Assembly: GCA_029204225.1 (NCBI GenBank)
Contig: CM055109.1
Location: 26,912,178 to 26,976,177, forward strand
Length of the DNA stretch: 64,000 bases
Direction: 5' to 3'
Origin: Diphasiastrum complanatum
Lineage: Eukaryota; Streptophyta; Lycopodiopsida; Lycopodiales; Lycopodiaceae
Both the position numbers and the translations under genes were made by a program. The notes under the pieces were generated by a model. The model saw only the letters and a program-made list of their open reading frames with translations. It was not told the DNA's origin and did not search any database. Positions 49,501-61,500 of the stretch are shown piece by piece; position 1 is the first letter of the stretch, and every line of letters starts with the position of its first letter.

Positions 49501-52500
49501 CCAGGTGCAGGCTGCTTTCTTAAATAGCCGTAGGAATCTTTCATTGAATTACACTTGTAGTTTGAATGTGAGCACGTATTTTTAAAAAATAAACAGTCAG
49601 TTGAAACAAAACCATTTTATTTCCACAACTTGTTTGAGATCTTGTTCCTTTTCGTGTTTAGAATGTTCATCCTTTGTATTTCTTCATGTGACCAGGACAT
49701 ATGAAGTAGTTGTTGCTTAGCTTATGAGATTTATGTGCAAATCAACCTCAGCACTGAATCCTGTATAGAGGATGAATTACGTTATTATAAGATGCCGATA
49801 TCCACATTGGATTTTGCTGCAGAATTTGAACTTTCTTAGCACGAATTTTTTTCCAGATTTCTGCCTGTATTTCATGTTCTACAAGAAGGATCATGTCAAG
49901 AAGGAAAGTTGGGGTAGAGGCTTTGGTCATATAGTAGGCTTGAGATAGTAGCCATGATTTGGCCTTGCAATACAAATTTACAATACAAAAAGAATGCTGT
50001 AGCCCTGCAGCATGGGATGCTGATAATGTTTTATAGAAACTGATAATGTTTTATAGAAACTTGGACTGATTCTAGGAGATTCCAGCTGACATCTACAAGT
50101 TGGAGAGCTAGGCTGTTTGAACTCTCCAGAGATTAGGGAGCTACGAGTAAATATTGCTTCAGGGATGTGAGTTTGGAATATGTTAGACTAAGAATGTCCT
50201 GTTACTGCAGAGAATATTGATGCACGTGGCTGAATGTATGAACGAGTTCCATAATATGTTCAGACCAGACATGAGGGTCCGGGCCGGGCGTGGCCATTTC
50301 GCGTCTGCGCTCGACCCCCGGGCGCGGGGTTGGGCGCGCTATTTTTTTATTTTTATTTTTTTTAGGCTGGACGCATCCAGCGTCTGGGGTGTAATTGATA
50401 GATTTTACCAACTATTTTCTGTGCTATACTTTCTAGAAAAAATTTGCAGAGTCTGTGTTGTTGTAATGAGCAGATCTTTCGCTCATCGGAATGAAAAATA
50501 GCTCACTTGTGTATGTACCTTTTTCATGGAGAAGTAAAACTGCAACTCTCACGAAAGCTTCAGCAGCAGAACATATTGCATAGATCCGTATTGTACGTAT
50601 TGTAGTGAGCATTCATGTCTCCCAGAAACTTGTGGTCTTGAGAGCTTGTAACACTTCTGCTCAGCATTCACTTCACCCAAAAATCTTATGGTCTTGAGCT
50701 TGATCCGGCCTGCAGTTTACATAGTTGTGCCAAAGACAGTACGCCCGATTTCGCACCCTCGAAAACAAAACATTAGCAGGGTAAGTTAGACAACAATGTG
50801 ATACATCCATTCCAAAGATGATAGTGGGCTGCTGGGGGACAGCGTATTGCAGCCAGGGTTTAAGGTTTAGGGTCAATGGATGAAGTTGTAACATAAGTAA
50901 TTAGAAAGCTGTTGAAGTTCATCTGGGGAGAAACCGATCTCATCCTATAAGACATACTAGTGTGTAGGTTTAGGGCTTAGGCTTAGAGAGGCAGGATAGT
51001 AAACATGACTGGAAAAATTTATCCAAGAAAATTATGTGGTCAAGCATAGCTTGAGCAGCTTGCAGCTTGATCTTGAAGTTTGTATCCTCCTCTGCCTTTT
51101 TAGGGCGCTCTTTAGCATCCTTGTACACACAACGGTGGGTCTCAACATATTTCTTAGCTTCAAGCCATTCTGCATAGTCTAGCTCCACTTTTTCTTGGTA
51201 CTCCAAGACCTTCTATTCCTCGGCAGGAAAATCCACTGATTGGAAACCAATGGGTGTTGTCTCTGAACGCTCACCAAAAACGTTTGACGTGGATTTGAAG
51301 AACGAGCAATTAATGACATGGTAAAATCCTTGAGTACATTAAGGCGACACAACCACTCCTATCATCTCCATGCACTGGAAGGACCTTTTTGACCATTGTT
51401 GCAAATCTTCCTGGCCAAAATATCCAGATGAAAGGGTATTGATCATTGCCCCAAAAGGAATGCTGCTTCCTTGGGTGTCCGAGTTTAGGAAATGGGCAGT
51501 GAAGCAAAAACCCCAAACTCTAAACCAGTATGAAGCCCATAAAACTGTCTTTCAAACTGTGTTCTATTTGCAAAACATGCTCAAACTGACTTTCACTTAC
51601 ACCGTCCCTGTCATATACCAAGCAGCTTCAGTACATGTGCATAATCAAGCACATGTGTGCAAATTTTGTCACTTATATTATACGTCCAAACAGGCATCTC
51701 TACAAGAAGGCTGATGCATTGTTCTTTTGACTTCACGAGTTGGGAATTGTTTGCTCTTTTTAGCGTGCCAGTGACGGGAATAGCAGGTAGGACTCAAGGA
51801 GGGGGTGCCTATGGTTGGGAGGTTCATTTTACACACCGACTTCTAGGATTCACGAGCTTGGAGGGACTGGCTTGTGACAATGGGTATCAGAGCCTCGTTC
51901 TAGATAGAGAAAACGTCGTTCTAGAGAGAGAAAGTGTAGAAGTTGTCAGATTTTGTTTGTTTTGAAGGATTTTTGAGGGAGAAAACGGGGGAGACAGATT
52001 GGAGAAGAAAGGTGGGCCTCGAGCGCTGCTGTTCCAGCATACAAGGAGCCCACAAAAATTTGTTTTGAGGGAGAAAATTTGGGTAAAATTTTTCAGATGC
52101 TCCATCGCCTTCCTGTAGCCAATTTCCATCGCTGAAAAGGAGGGAAAAGGGTGAAAATTGGAGAGGATTCTGGGCACACTTTCTACCTGCAGCTCCAGCG
52201 CTGTCCTCAGACCTATCCAACGTTTGTTTAGCTGGGAATTTTGGGCACGTTTCTCTCCTATAGTTGGAGTGCTTTTTTAGCACTGATCTAGCGCCCAATT
52301 TGGAACTGTTCCAGCGCTGATCTGAGGACACAAAAGTATCTAAAACGTGGGAAAAGTTGAAGTGCAGCTCTAGCACTGATTTAGCGCCCTCCTACAGCCT
52401 TCTTCATCGCTGGAAAGAGTACAAAAAATTGTTTAGCTTGAGTAGACTTGTGGCCTCCAAAACTGTTTCATCGGTTTCCAGCAAGGAATTTGGGCAAGAA

Positions 52501-55500
52501 GAAGTTTTGTTATGGTTCTGACCAGCAGAACCAGCGAGTTCCAGAATCCATACAACATCTGATTTGTTTCAAATGAGGCGCCCTTCTAATTGGATTTCCA
52601 GCCTGTAATAGATCCTAACACCACAGTAGGGCAAACACTAACTGATCCACCCAACCTTGCCTACTCCCTGATATTGAGTAAGCCCCTCCTAGCCCAGTGT
52701 GAGGACTGGTAGCATGCGGCTGCCAAGTGTCGGCCACGTGTCACTGACGTGGCCGACTGCACATCGGGACCCAACTGGGGGCCCTGTCCTGTTGACAGGG
52801 TCCCTAGATTGTGTTAGGCCCACCATGACTATGGACCGTGCTGGGGCACACTACTCACACTGTCTTGCCCTGTTGGTCGTGTACGCTGGACACGACCCTG
52901 ACTGTGGTATTCTAGGGTTCGGCACTGGTCACGAGCTCGTAACACAGCCCATTTGTGTTCTAGCTTTTGGGGATTGGTTGATCATAGTCTTTGCCACACC
53001 GAAGGACATCCTTTCAATATTAAAACTAGCGCTATCTGAAGAAGTTTTGGAGCAGCAACTATCCGTTATCTCCTTATGGAGTTTGGACCAGTTCTGAAGG
53101 CAGAATCGACACTTTCGTTGGGTGATTTTCATGGAGAGCTCATCCTCTTTCCTTTCCTTGTCTTTACTATCTTCCAGTTGAAAGTTTTGGTCAGATTTAC
53201 CTTTTCTAAGTGTTATATAATAAGTGCAATTTCTAGCTTGATTTTGTGCTGTTTCTGTTTTATTACATAAGGGAGGAAGATAGAGTTGATATTCCGCTAA
53301 GTCCACCTGTTGCTATCCCATCACCACCACCACCACCCAGCCCTGTGCTTAACCCTGACCGTAACCCGCCTTAGTGGCTGCTAGTTCATCTGCTGATGTT
53401 TCCTCTTCTGTGCAAGCTCGCATGGATAGTATGGAGAAGACCATCGCAGAGATGCGAGAGATGCTCTCCTCTGTAGTTGGTGGTTTTGCATCTTCCTCGC
53501 AGCATGCTCCGCCTTATCCTTATTCATTTCCGTCTTCTGCGGTTCGTCCTGTGTTATCTCCACCCTACCCAGAAGACAAACATTTTAAGCTTACTCATTT
53601 CGCAGGAAATACTTCCCAGAGAACAACTGATGTTGTAAACCAGTGGTTGCATCAATGGGACGTTTATTTTGATTTGAAGCGGGCCCCAACCGAGGAGGGT
53701 TGGCGAGTCCGCAAAGCTGCTTACCATCTCTGATTTTGCTGACAGGTGGTGGCGCAAGTTGTTGAAGTTTAATCAGGCTCCATCCACCTGGATTGATTTC
53801 AAGCGGGCTTTTAGAGCTCAGTTCATTCCTCCACATGAACATGTGTGCGCGACGGATGCTTGGTTTTTGCATCGTTAGAGGCAGTACATGGTGCAGGAAT
53901 ATGCTGATAAGTATCGTGAGACGCCTATCAAGATTTTGGAAGAGATTCCCGAGTGGATCGTAGTCCACAAGTTTATTTTTGGCCTTGGCGAAGAGTTGAG
54001 GCCTTCAGTTCTTAATGAAGGGTGGAAGACCTTGGAGGAGGCCGTTGCAACAGCCCTTAACTTAGAAGGTAACATGCATAACAAGGCTGAATCTGGAGTG
54101 GCAAGTGGGCCCCAGAAGAAGGGTTCGCGAGAGTTTGGCCAAGCTGGTCAGAAGAACTTATCACAGAGGGATCCTATCCAGATGCAGCAGACTTTGAAGC
54201 GTATAAAGGCATCTCCTTTGGCTCATCATGCTTACAATAAGTCTCCTCTCAGTCCAGAACAAAAGGACAAGGCCAAGAAAGACGGATTATGCTTTTTCTG
54301 TCTTGGCAAGCATCTTGTCAAAGATTGTCCTCGTCGCACGGACGTGAAGCTCCATGTTTTACAACAGCGTCAAGATAAGGACAAAGATGAGGAGATTTTG
54401 GAAGGCTTATTAGTAAGCGACGATGAGTAGGCAGCCTGTATAGTTTTTCTTTCTTTTGCATGTATATAAAGTTTGGACATGAGGGTTTGTCTCATGTTTT
54501 AAAAGGGGGGAAGACCTTTTGTTGAGGGTCCTCTTGTTACCTGTATGCAAATAAAGAGAATGGAGATTCAGTATTTGTGGTTGTGTTATGTGAATGTTGA
54601 TTCAAGTTTTGATTCTTATGTTGATAATAATCAGATATGCACACTCACTAATAAACCACAAGAAGCTTCATCTACTTTTGCATCCCCTAGTGCACATGCA
54701 TTTTCTTTACGGCCTAGATGTGACCCAGCAAGTGAGTTGGAGAAGTCCATCCGCACTCAATTTAAACACATGCTAATTAGTGATATGCCAGAGGGATTGC
54801 CGCCTAGTTGGAACGTTGATCATCGTATTGAGCTCGTTCCAGGGGCAAGTCCGGTATGTGGGCCTCCTTATAGGATTAGCCTAAAAGAGGAAGAGGAAGT
54901 CAGAAAGATGTTGGAGGAGTATCTCAAGCTGGGGTACATCCGTCCGAGTTATTCACCTTTCGCCTCTCCTATTTTACTTGTTAAGAAAAAGGATGGTAGT
55001 TTTCGGATGTGTGTAGATTACAGGGGATTGAATAAGATCACTGTAAAGCACAGGTATCTGATGCCCAGGATTGATGATCTACTGGATGCGTTGCAAGGTG
55101 TAACCATTTTCAGTAAGATAGATCTCAAAAGTGGATACCATCAAATACGGATTCAAGATGAAGACGTCCAGAAGACGTCCTTCCGAACCCGTTTCGGTCA
55201 TTATGAATTTTTTGGTTATGCCATTTGGGTTAACCAATGCCCCAGCCACGTTCATGATGCTCATGAACAATGTCTTGCGAGACTATATGGGCAGGTTTGT
55301 CGTCAATTTTATTGACGATATATTGGTTTTTAGTAAAGCGTTCAAGGAGCGTGAGGCTCATCTCAAGACCGTTCTTGGCAAGTTACAAGCTAATGCTCAG
55401 AAGACAGAGTTGTGTCAGACTCGTGTCGAGTATTTGGGTCATGTAGTGACAGCTGAGGGTATTGCGGTTGACCCAGCCAAGGGTGGCTGTGGTTAAGAAG

Positions 55501-58500
55501 TGGCCGGGGCCTGCCGATATACGCCAATTGCAATCTTTCTTAAGTTTTTGCCTGTTCTACCGTGTTCGTTAGGAACTATTCCAAGGTAGCTGCTCCTTTG
55601 ATGGACCAGTTACGGAAAAACAGCACTGTAGACCGGTGGGTTGCTGAAGCCCAGCACAGGTTTGAGAACTTGATGGAGGCGCTGGCCACGGCTCCAGTTC
55701 TCAAGTTTGTTGATACCCAGAAACTGTTTGACCTAGAGACGGATGCAAGTGGCATTGCCGTAGGTGCAGTGTTGAGCCAAGATGGTATACCCGCATAGGA
55801 GCAAGGGCTGTATGTGAGTACATGCGCTCAAGGTGTGGAGACATTTTTTATACGGCGCCGAGTTTTATGTGTACATAGATCATTATACTATAAAGTATTT
55901 TGCACTCAGCCTGATTTGTAAGGCTGCCAAGCTCGGTGGGCCGCTGATGCAGGAACTTCATTTGGAAATTCGCTTCCGAAGAGGGAAGGAAAATGTGGTT
56001 GTGCACTATCGTTGGTACTGCATCAGATGAGCTTTACTATGGTTGACAGTGGTCTCATGGAGGAGATTAAGAAGGCTCAAGAAAAGGACCCGCATTGTCA
56101 GCGTATGTGGCCTAATGCGCGCAAGGTAGTCGACCAAACGGAAGAGTCACTCGAGGCTGTCGCTTCCGTAGAGGCACACACCAGTACATATTTAACATAC
56201 ATCGTGAAGGATGGTATGTTATTGAGAAATGGAAGAGTTTTTGTGCCAGACGTAAAGGATCTTCGTCATAAGATACTTCATGAATGCCATGATAGTCCCT
56301 GCGCAGGGCACCCTGGTATTGATAAGACTAGTGAGCTTTCAAGAAGGCATTATTTCTGGCCACTATTGCAGTGGGATGTAAGAGAGTACGTCCAGTGTTG
56401 CACGGCTTGTCAGGTGAACAAGGCCGAGAGAGTAAGTCCTTCGGGCTTGCTACATCCACTTGAGATACCTACAGGAAGGTGGGAAAGCATCTCTATGGAT
56501 TTCATTGTTGGGCTACCCAAGACCCAGAATGGATTCAATTCCGTTATGGTAGTGGTAGACAGGTTTTCCAAGATGGCTCATTTCATCGGAACGACCAAGA
56601 AGGTCACAGCTCCGCAAGTGGCTGAGTTGTTTATTCAGAATATTGTCAAGTTACATGGTCTTCCGAAGTCCATATTTTCTGACAGGGATCCCAAGTTTAC
56701 GGGAAATTTCTAGATTGAGGTGTTCGCCAAGCTGGGAACACAGTTTCGGATGAGTAGCTCTAAGCATCCTCAGACGGATGGTCAGACAGAGCGAGTGAAT
56801 TAGATCTTGGAAGATATGCTTAGAGCATATGTGAGTAGTACGCAAACAGACTGGGTAAAGCATTTACCGCTATTGGAGTTCGCGTACAATGATAAGAGAC
56901 ATGCGTCCACTGGATTGAGTCCATTTGAGCTCAATTATGGTTTCAGGCCAGTGGGTCCTGCAATCATAGGGATTCTGCATAGGTACCTAGTGTTGTAGAG
57001 TTTTTGGCTCAGATGCAGTAGAAGCTAGAGTTGGCACGAGATAACTTGTCCAAACCTGTAGCTAGGGCAGAGAGTTATGCTCTGAGAACTGTACCTATCG
57101 GGAATTTGAGAACGGAGATTGGGTGTATTTACTAGTCCCTTCGAAGTCGAAGGTGCTACGCACAGGAAAGTGTGCCAAGTTATCTCCTAGGTATTGTGGA
57201 CCATGGTTGATTATTAAGAAGGTGAGCCAAGTAGCTTATAAGCTACAGCTACCTATAGGATGCAAGGTGCATCCAGTATTCCATGTTAGCAAACTGAAGA
57301 GATGTTTGCACGATGGCGATAGCTTGGTGGAAGGTCTAGTGTCTCTTGAGGAGAAAGACACCACAGGTTATGGGCCAGACAGAATCCTAGATCAAAGGGA
57401 GCGACGATTGCAGAATCGTCTCCTTCAAGAGTATCTAGTGACCTGGAAAGGGCATCCTTTGTCAGATGCTACCTGGGAGACGCGACAGGCGTTGCAGAAG
57501 TCTTACCCAGAGTTTGTCATCGAGGACCGATGACTTGCCAGAGGAGGGAAGGATTGTTAGAGTCCAGTTACGACTCTATCACGACCTCGGCACGGCCGGT
57601 TACCAAAGGGCCCGAGGCCTAGTGTTGGCAAGGGTCGGTGACCGACGAGGACATCTGTCCCAAGTTGGGACCGGTGCGTCACGAGCAGTGACCTGGTGTG
57701 GCCGCCTGACAAGCTGTCAGAGACGCGATGTGTCTTGACCGTCGGGACCCTAGCCATCAGTGACGAGATGCTAGCCGACAAGTAGTTGGGGTGACCAAGA
57801 GGGTCATAGGTCTTTGGCGGGGCATGGGGGTGGTACACTATGAGTCACTCAGTATTCACAGGTCATAGGGGCCAGGCATGCCAAGTGGACTGATCACCCA
57901 CAGGTGGATGCCATGTGCCAGTGATGGGAATAGCAGGTAGAAGGACTCAAGGAGGGGGTGCCTATGGTTGGGAGGTTCATTCTACACACCGGCTTCTAGG
58001 ATTCACGAGCTTGGAGGGACTGGCTTGTGACACCCCTTGTGAACTTACTTGTAGGCCGCCGATTGAGGTGCCATTTGATGCTACTCCATGTTTCTTTGTG
58101 CCTATAGAGACTCCTACGCTATTAGTTTTGTTTGTTATCATCCCTAGTGAAAGTTTCCAATCAATGTTTCATGGACCTTTTCGGAAAGCCTTTTCGCAAT
58201 GTGTTTGAAACAGGAAAGTATCGGCTTTGTTGAGAAAGAAATGGCGAAACGTTTTTGGGGTTTTATTTTTTTGATTGGGTTCATTCTTGGCCTTTGGTTA
58301 GAGGAAAAACAAGTGTGTTATTGTCTAGAGATTGATTATAGCTCTATACAATGAGACTACGAGTCATGACAATATAAACAATTAATTATGTAATATCAAC
58401 ACACTCAAATGATTGAGGACTCAATGAGACATTGAGATACATCACACAATGCACATGCACAATGTATTTACTATTCTCTACTAAGGTCTAAGTTCTAACT

Positions 58501-61500
58501 AAAGTCTCCTGATGGAGGAATCCATACACATCTTCCTCCTCTTGTGATCTTGGTGGCACTTCTGGAACCTTTGTCACGTTAATCTCATCAGGGTTGAACT
58601 AGAGAATTGAATCAAGTAACAACATTTTAGGCTAGATTTTACTATCTATAATCTGTAGTATATACTATATGAGTATTAAGCATGCTACAAGATGCATCTT
58701 AGCATTGAGGTGTGAATCGTCATTCCTATAATGGCTCTCTTGTATCATTGAGCTTGTTTTAGAGCTGCAAATTTGCATGGACATATACAAGCCTCTCCAG
58801 CTTCGCAGTCGAAAATTTATTCCTCTTTGTATGAATGAGGGAGAACACACTCCAATTCCTTTCACATGCAACTACTATGCATCTTGTGAAGACGAATGGC
58901 AAGCTTTTGAAGTCTCGAAACATCATGCCCATAATACTGTAAACTAAAATATCATCTAGAAAAACTACCACAAATTTCCCTAAATATTGCCGAAGAACAC
59001 TGTTCATCAGGGTCATAAAAGTCACCAGGAGCATTGGTGAGCCCAAATGGCATCACCTTAAACTAAACTCATAATGATCATGACAAGTTCTAAAAGCGGT
59101 TTTCAAGACATTTTCCGCCTTAATATGGACTTGATGATACCCCAAATGTAAGTCTATTTTACTACAATATCTAGCCTCGTCGAGCTAATCAAACAACTCG
59201 TCTACCCTAGGCACAGGGTACTTATTCTTGATTGTGACTTTATTTATTGCTCTGTATTCTACGCATAAACGCATAGACCCTTCTTTCTTTTTAACTAATA
59301 GGACAGGTGCTGCCCAAGGTGAACTACTTGGTTGAATTTGTCCCTTATTTAGATATTTTGCTAATTGTTTGGTTATTTCTTTATCCTCTGACTGACCAAC
59401 CCGATAGGGTGGCTTAGCTATGGGTGCAGTACCGGGTACTCTCATGAGATTCACTCCAAAGTCACTCGCGCCATAATGGACTCCTATCGCGTAGTAGGCT
59501 TGAGCCAAAACATAAAATCTTTAAGGTCCGTTTCGTTCACCAGAAACCCGTTGTGAAATGGTTCATTTTGAATGTCTGTTTCAAATGGTTGTTTCACAAT
59601 TGAAACGCATTTTGATGCAACATTGTTGTGAATGCCATGCCCTAATCCCATGTTTTTTTTGGCCCTCATTGTGAATTGATTTGTAGGCATTCGAATGAGG
59701 TGCGGTTGGATGCTACACTATTTTTTCATGCTTACAAGAATGCCTAAAATGTTTGCTTTGACAAGTAAGAAGCTATGTGATGTTTCCAATTTGAATCCAT
59801 TGTTAAAAAGCAAATTTTAGGTTTTTCTTGGATGTCATGTTGCCACAAGTTCTGAGGGCATTGTACAACCAATTCAATGTGGAATTATGCATGTAGATGT
59901 TCACGGTTTGGGAAACGTATTGGACATTTGCTTGTTTGGTTCTTCTTTTGTAGGATTGATTCCATACTGATAGGATACCGGTCATTGGTAGGGGCAATTT
60001 GGGCAAAGGTTGAGCTCACAGAGGGTGACATGGGTACACACCATCGTTCAGGTACCCGCAGACGAAGAGCTTGCATTGTGGTGGGATCTTCACTGGATTT
60101 GTCATCAGGGTTAGGGCTCACCTATTGCGGCTCAGAGGGCTAGATTGGCGGCATTTGGGCATAGCTCCTTGCCCAAGGATATTTGATGAGGAGCCCCATA
60201 GATTGATGGATATGTATGGGCCTGATGGTTCATCCATCGTGAGAGTGAGAGAGGCATAGGGTTCTAATTAGTGATGCTGATGAGGGACTACGCCAGCATT
60301 GTGTGGACGCCATGTGCTGCACATTGCATTGATTTCCTCATGCACGACCTCTGCACACTTCCATGGATCCACCAAGTATAATTTTCTTTGCCAAGCTTAC
60401 CACCTTTTGTGCTTAACGTGTTGCTCTTAGCTCCTGATCGCCCTCAGCCATTCTCTGAACCTTTTGTTTTGGATGTTTGTCTTGCAGATCACTTCTTAGG
60501 CCATGCGAGTGGTCAGCTTCATCACCAGGAAGAAGCACGTGCTGGCCCTATTCTGCACCTTCTCGCCGTTGGATCTAAAGAAGCTAGTACCCACCACTTT
60601 GCCTACTACTTTGTGGTTCTAGAGCAATTACTGGTAGTATGTGACCCGTTGTGGAGGATGACGGCCAATGATGGCTTCCAGAACATTAGAGGTCGCATGA
60701 TAGATGCCGTCCACTTCTAGACCACCGTGTTTGGAGAGAATTTATGGACATGGGCAGCGGAGCTTGTGGAGCTCTTACGTGATTCTGGTTAGGGTTTAGA
60801 GAATGGTTTTTTTTTTTCTTTTTGTGATTTTGGTGGGCAATATGGTTTATCATCTTCCTTTCTATGGAGACTGATACTACCACAGCAATTAAAAATGTTA
60901 TTAAAATTGATGCATCCAATTTGAAATAGTATAAGCTGGTTTCCATAGGAGTGAAAGGATTGACAAATACTATTTCATTTAGGCTTCCATCCTATGTTTA
61001 TAAGTCACAGATATTATTGAAGATGTTTTCAGGTTCAGAGACTCTTCTCACAATGCTCAACTCTCTTGAATAATTGTTTAGGGAACTCCTTAAAGTATCT
61101 TTTATGATAAGCATGAAGTCACTTGAGTAAAATGAAATGCAAAAGGAGCATTTCTCATTTATAGCAGAAAGCTTTTTTATGGATCAATTTCTGTATTGTT
61201 GAAAAGTATCGAGTTGCTAATAATTTGGAGCCACAAAAGGGCTGGCTAAAACTTTAAATTTATTGCCTGGTGGTGCGCAAGTGATTTGAAGCCTTGATTT
61301 GGATTTGCTCTGAAGACATGAACTATTGTGTTTGATGTTATAGAATGCATACAACCTGCTGTGTCGTACTTTTGACTCCGGACTTGCTGAATCCTGCCAT
61401 CAAGAGAGGTGCATCATCTTATTTTTTTGTACTTGTAGCATTTAGATCATACATTGAAGGATTTCCAGTTTGACTAGCTTATATGGCTTATCTTGTTCTC

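Larger units (their letters stand above)
51765..58032 (+). mobile_element. Chromodomain Gypsy retrotransposon (chromovirus), 5' LTR truncated
   Basis: The 3' LTR is 57555-58032 (TGTTAGAG...TGTGACA) after purine tract GAGGAGGGAAGGA. Only the last 115 bp of the 5' LTR remain (51765-51879), then the primer site TGGGTATCAGAGCC (51881-51894). Long leader 51895-53370; gag 53374-54430; pol 54545-57533 in order RT, RNase H, integrase, chromodomain. Stops and shifts occur at about 53733, 53878, 55220, 55496, 55797, 56713 and 56803. Non-autonomous now. Confidence 0.9.

Noticed and set aside
31371-52400. Shared word TAGCGCCCTCCTACA in the Copia (31.37 kb) and Gypsy (52.38 kb) leaders
   Set aside because: A 15-base match is expected by chance in a 64-kb window compared with itself.
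60388-60720. 110-codon plus-strand ORF as a gene
   Set aside because: Protein-like composition but no family, splice context or motif; left as unassigned intron DNA.
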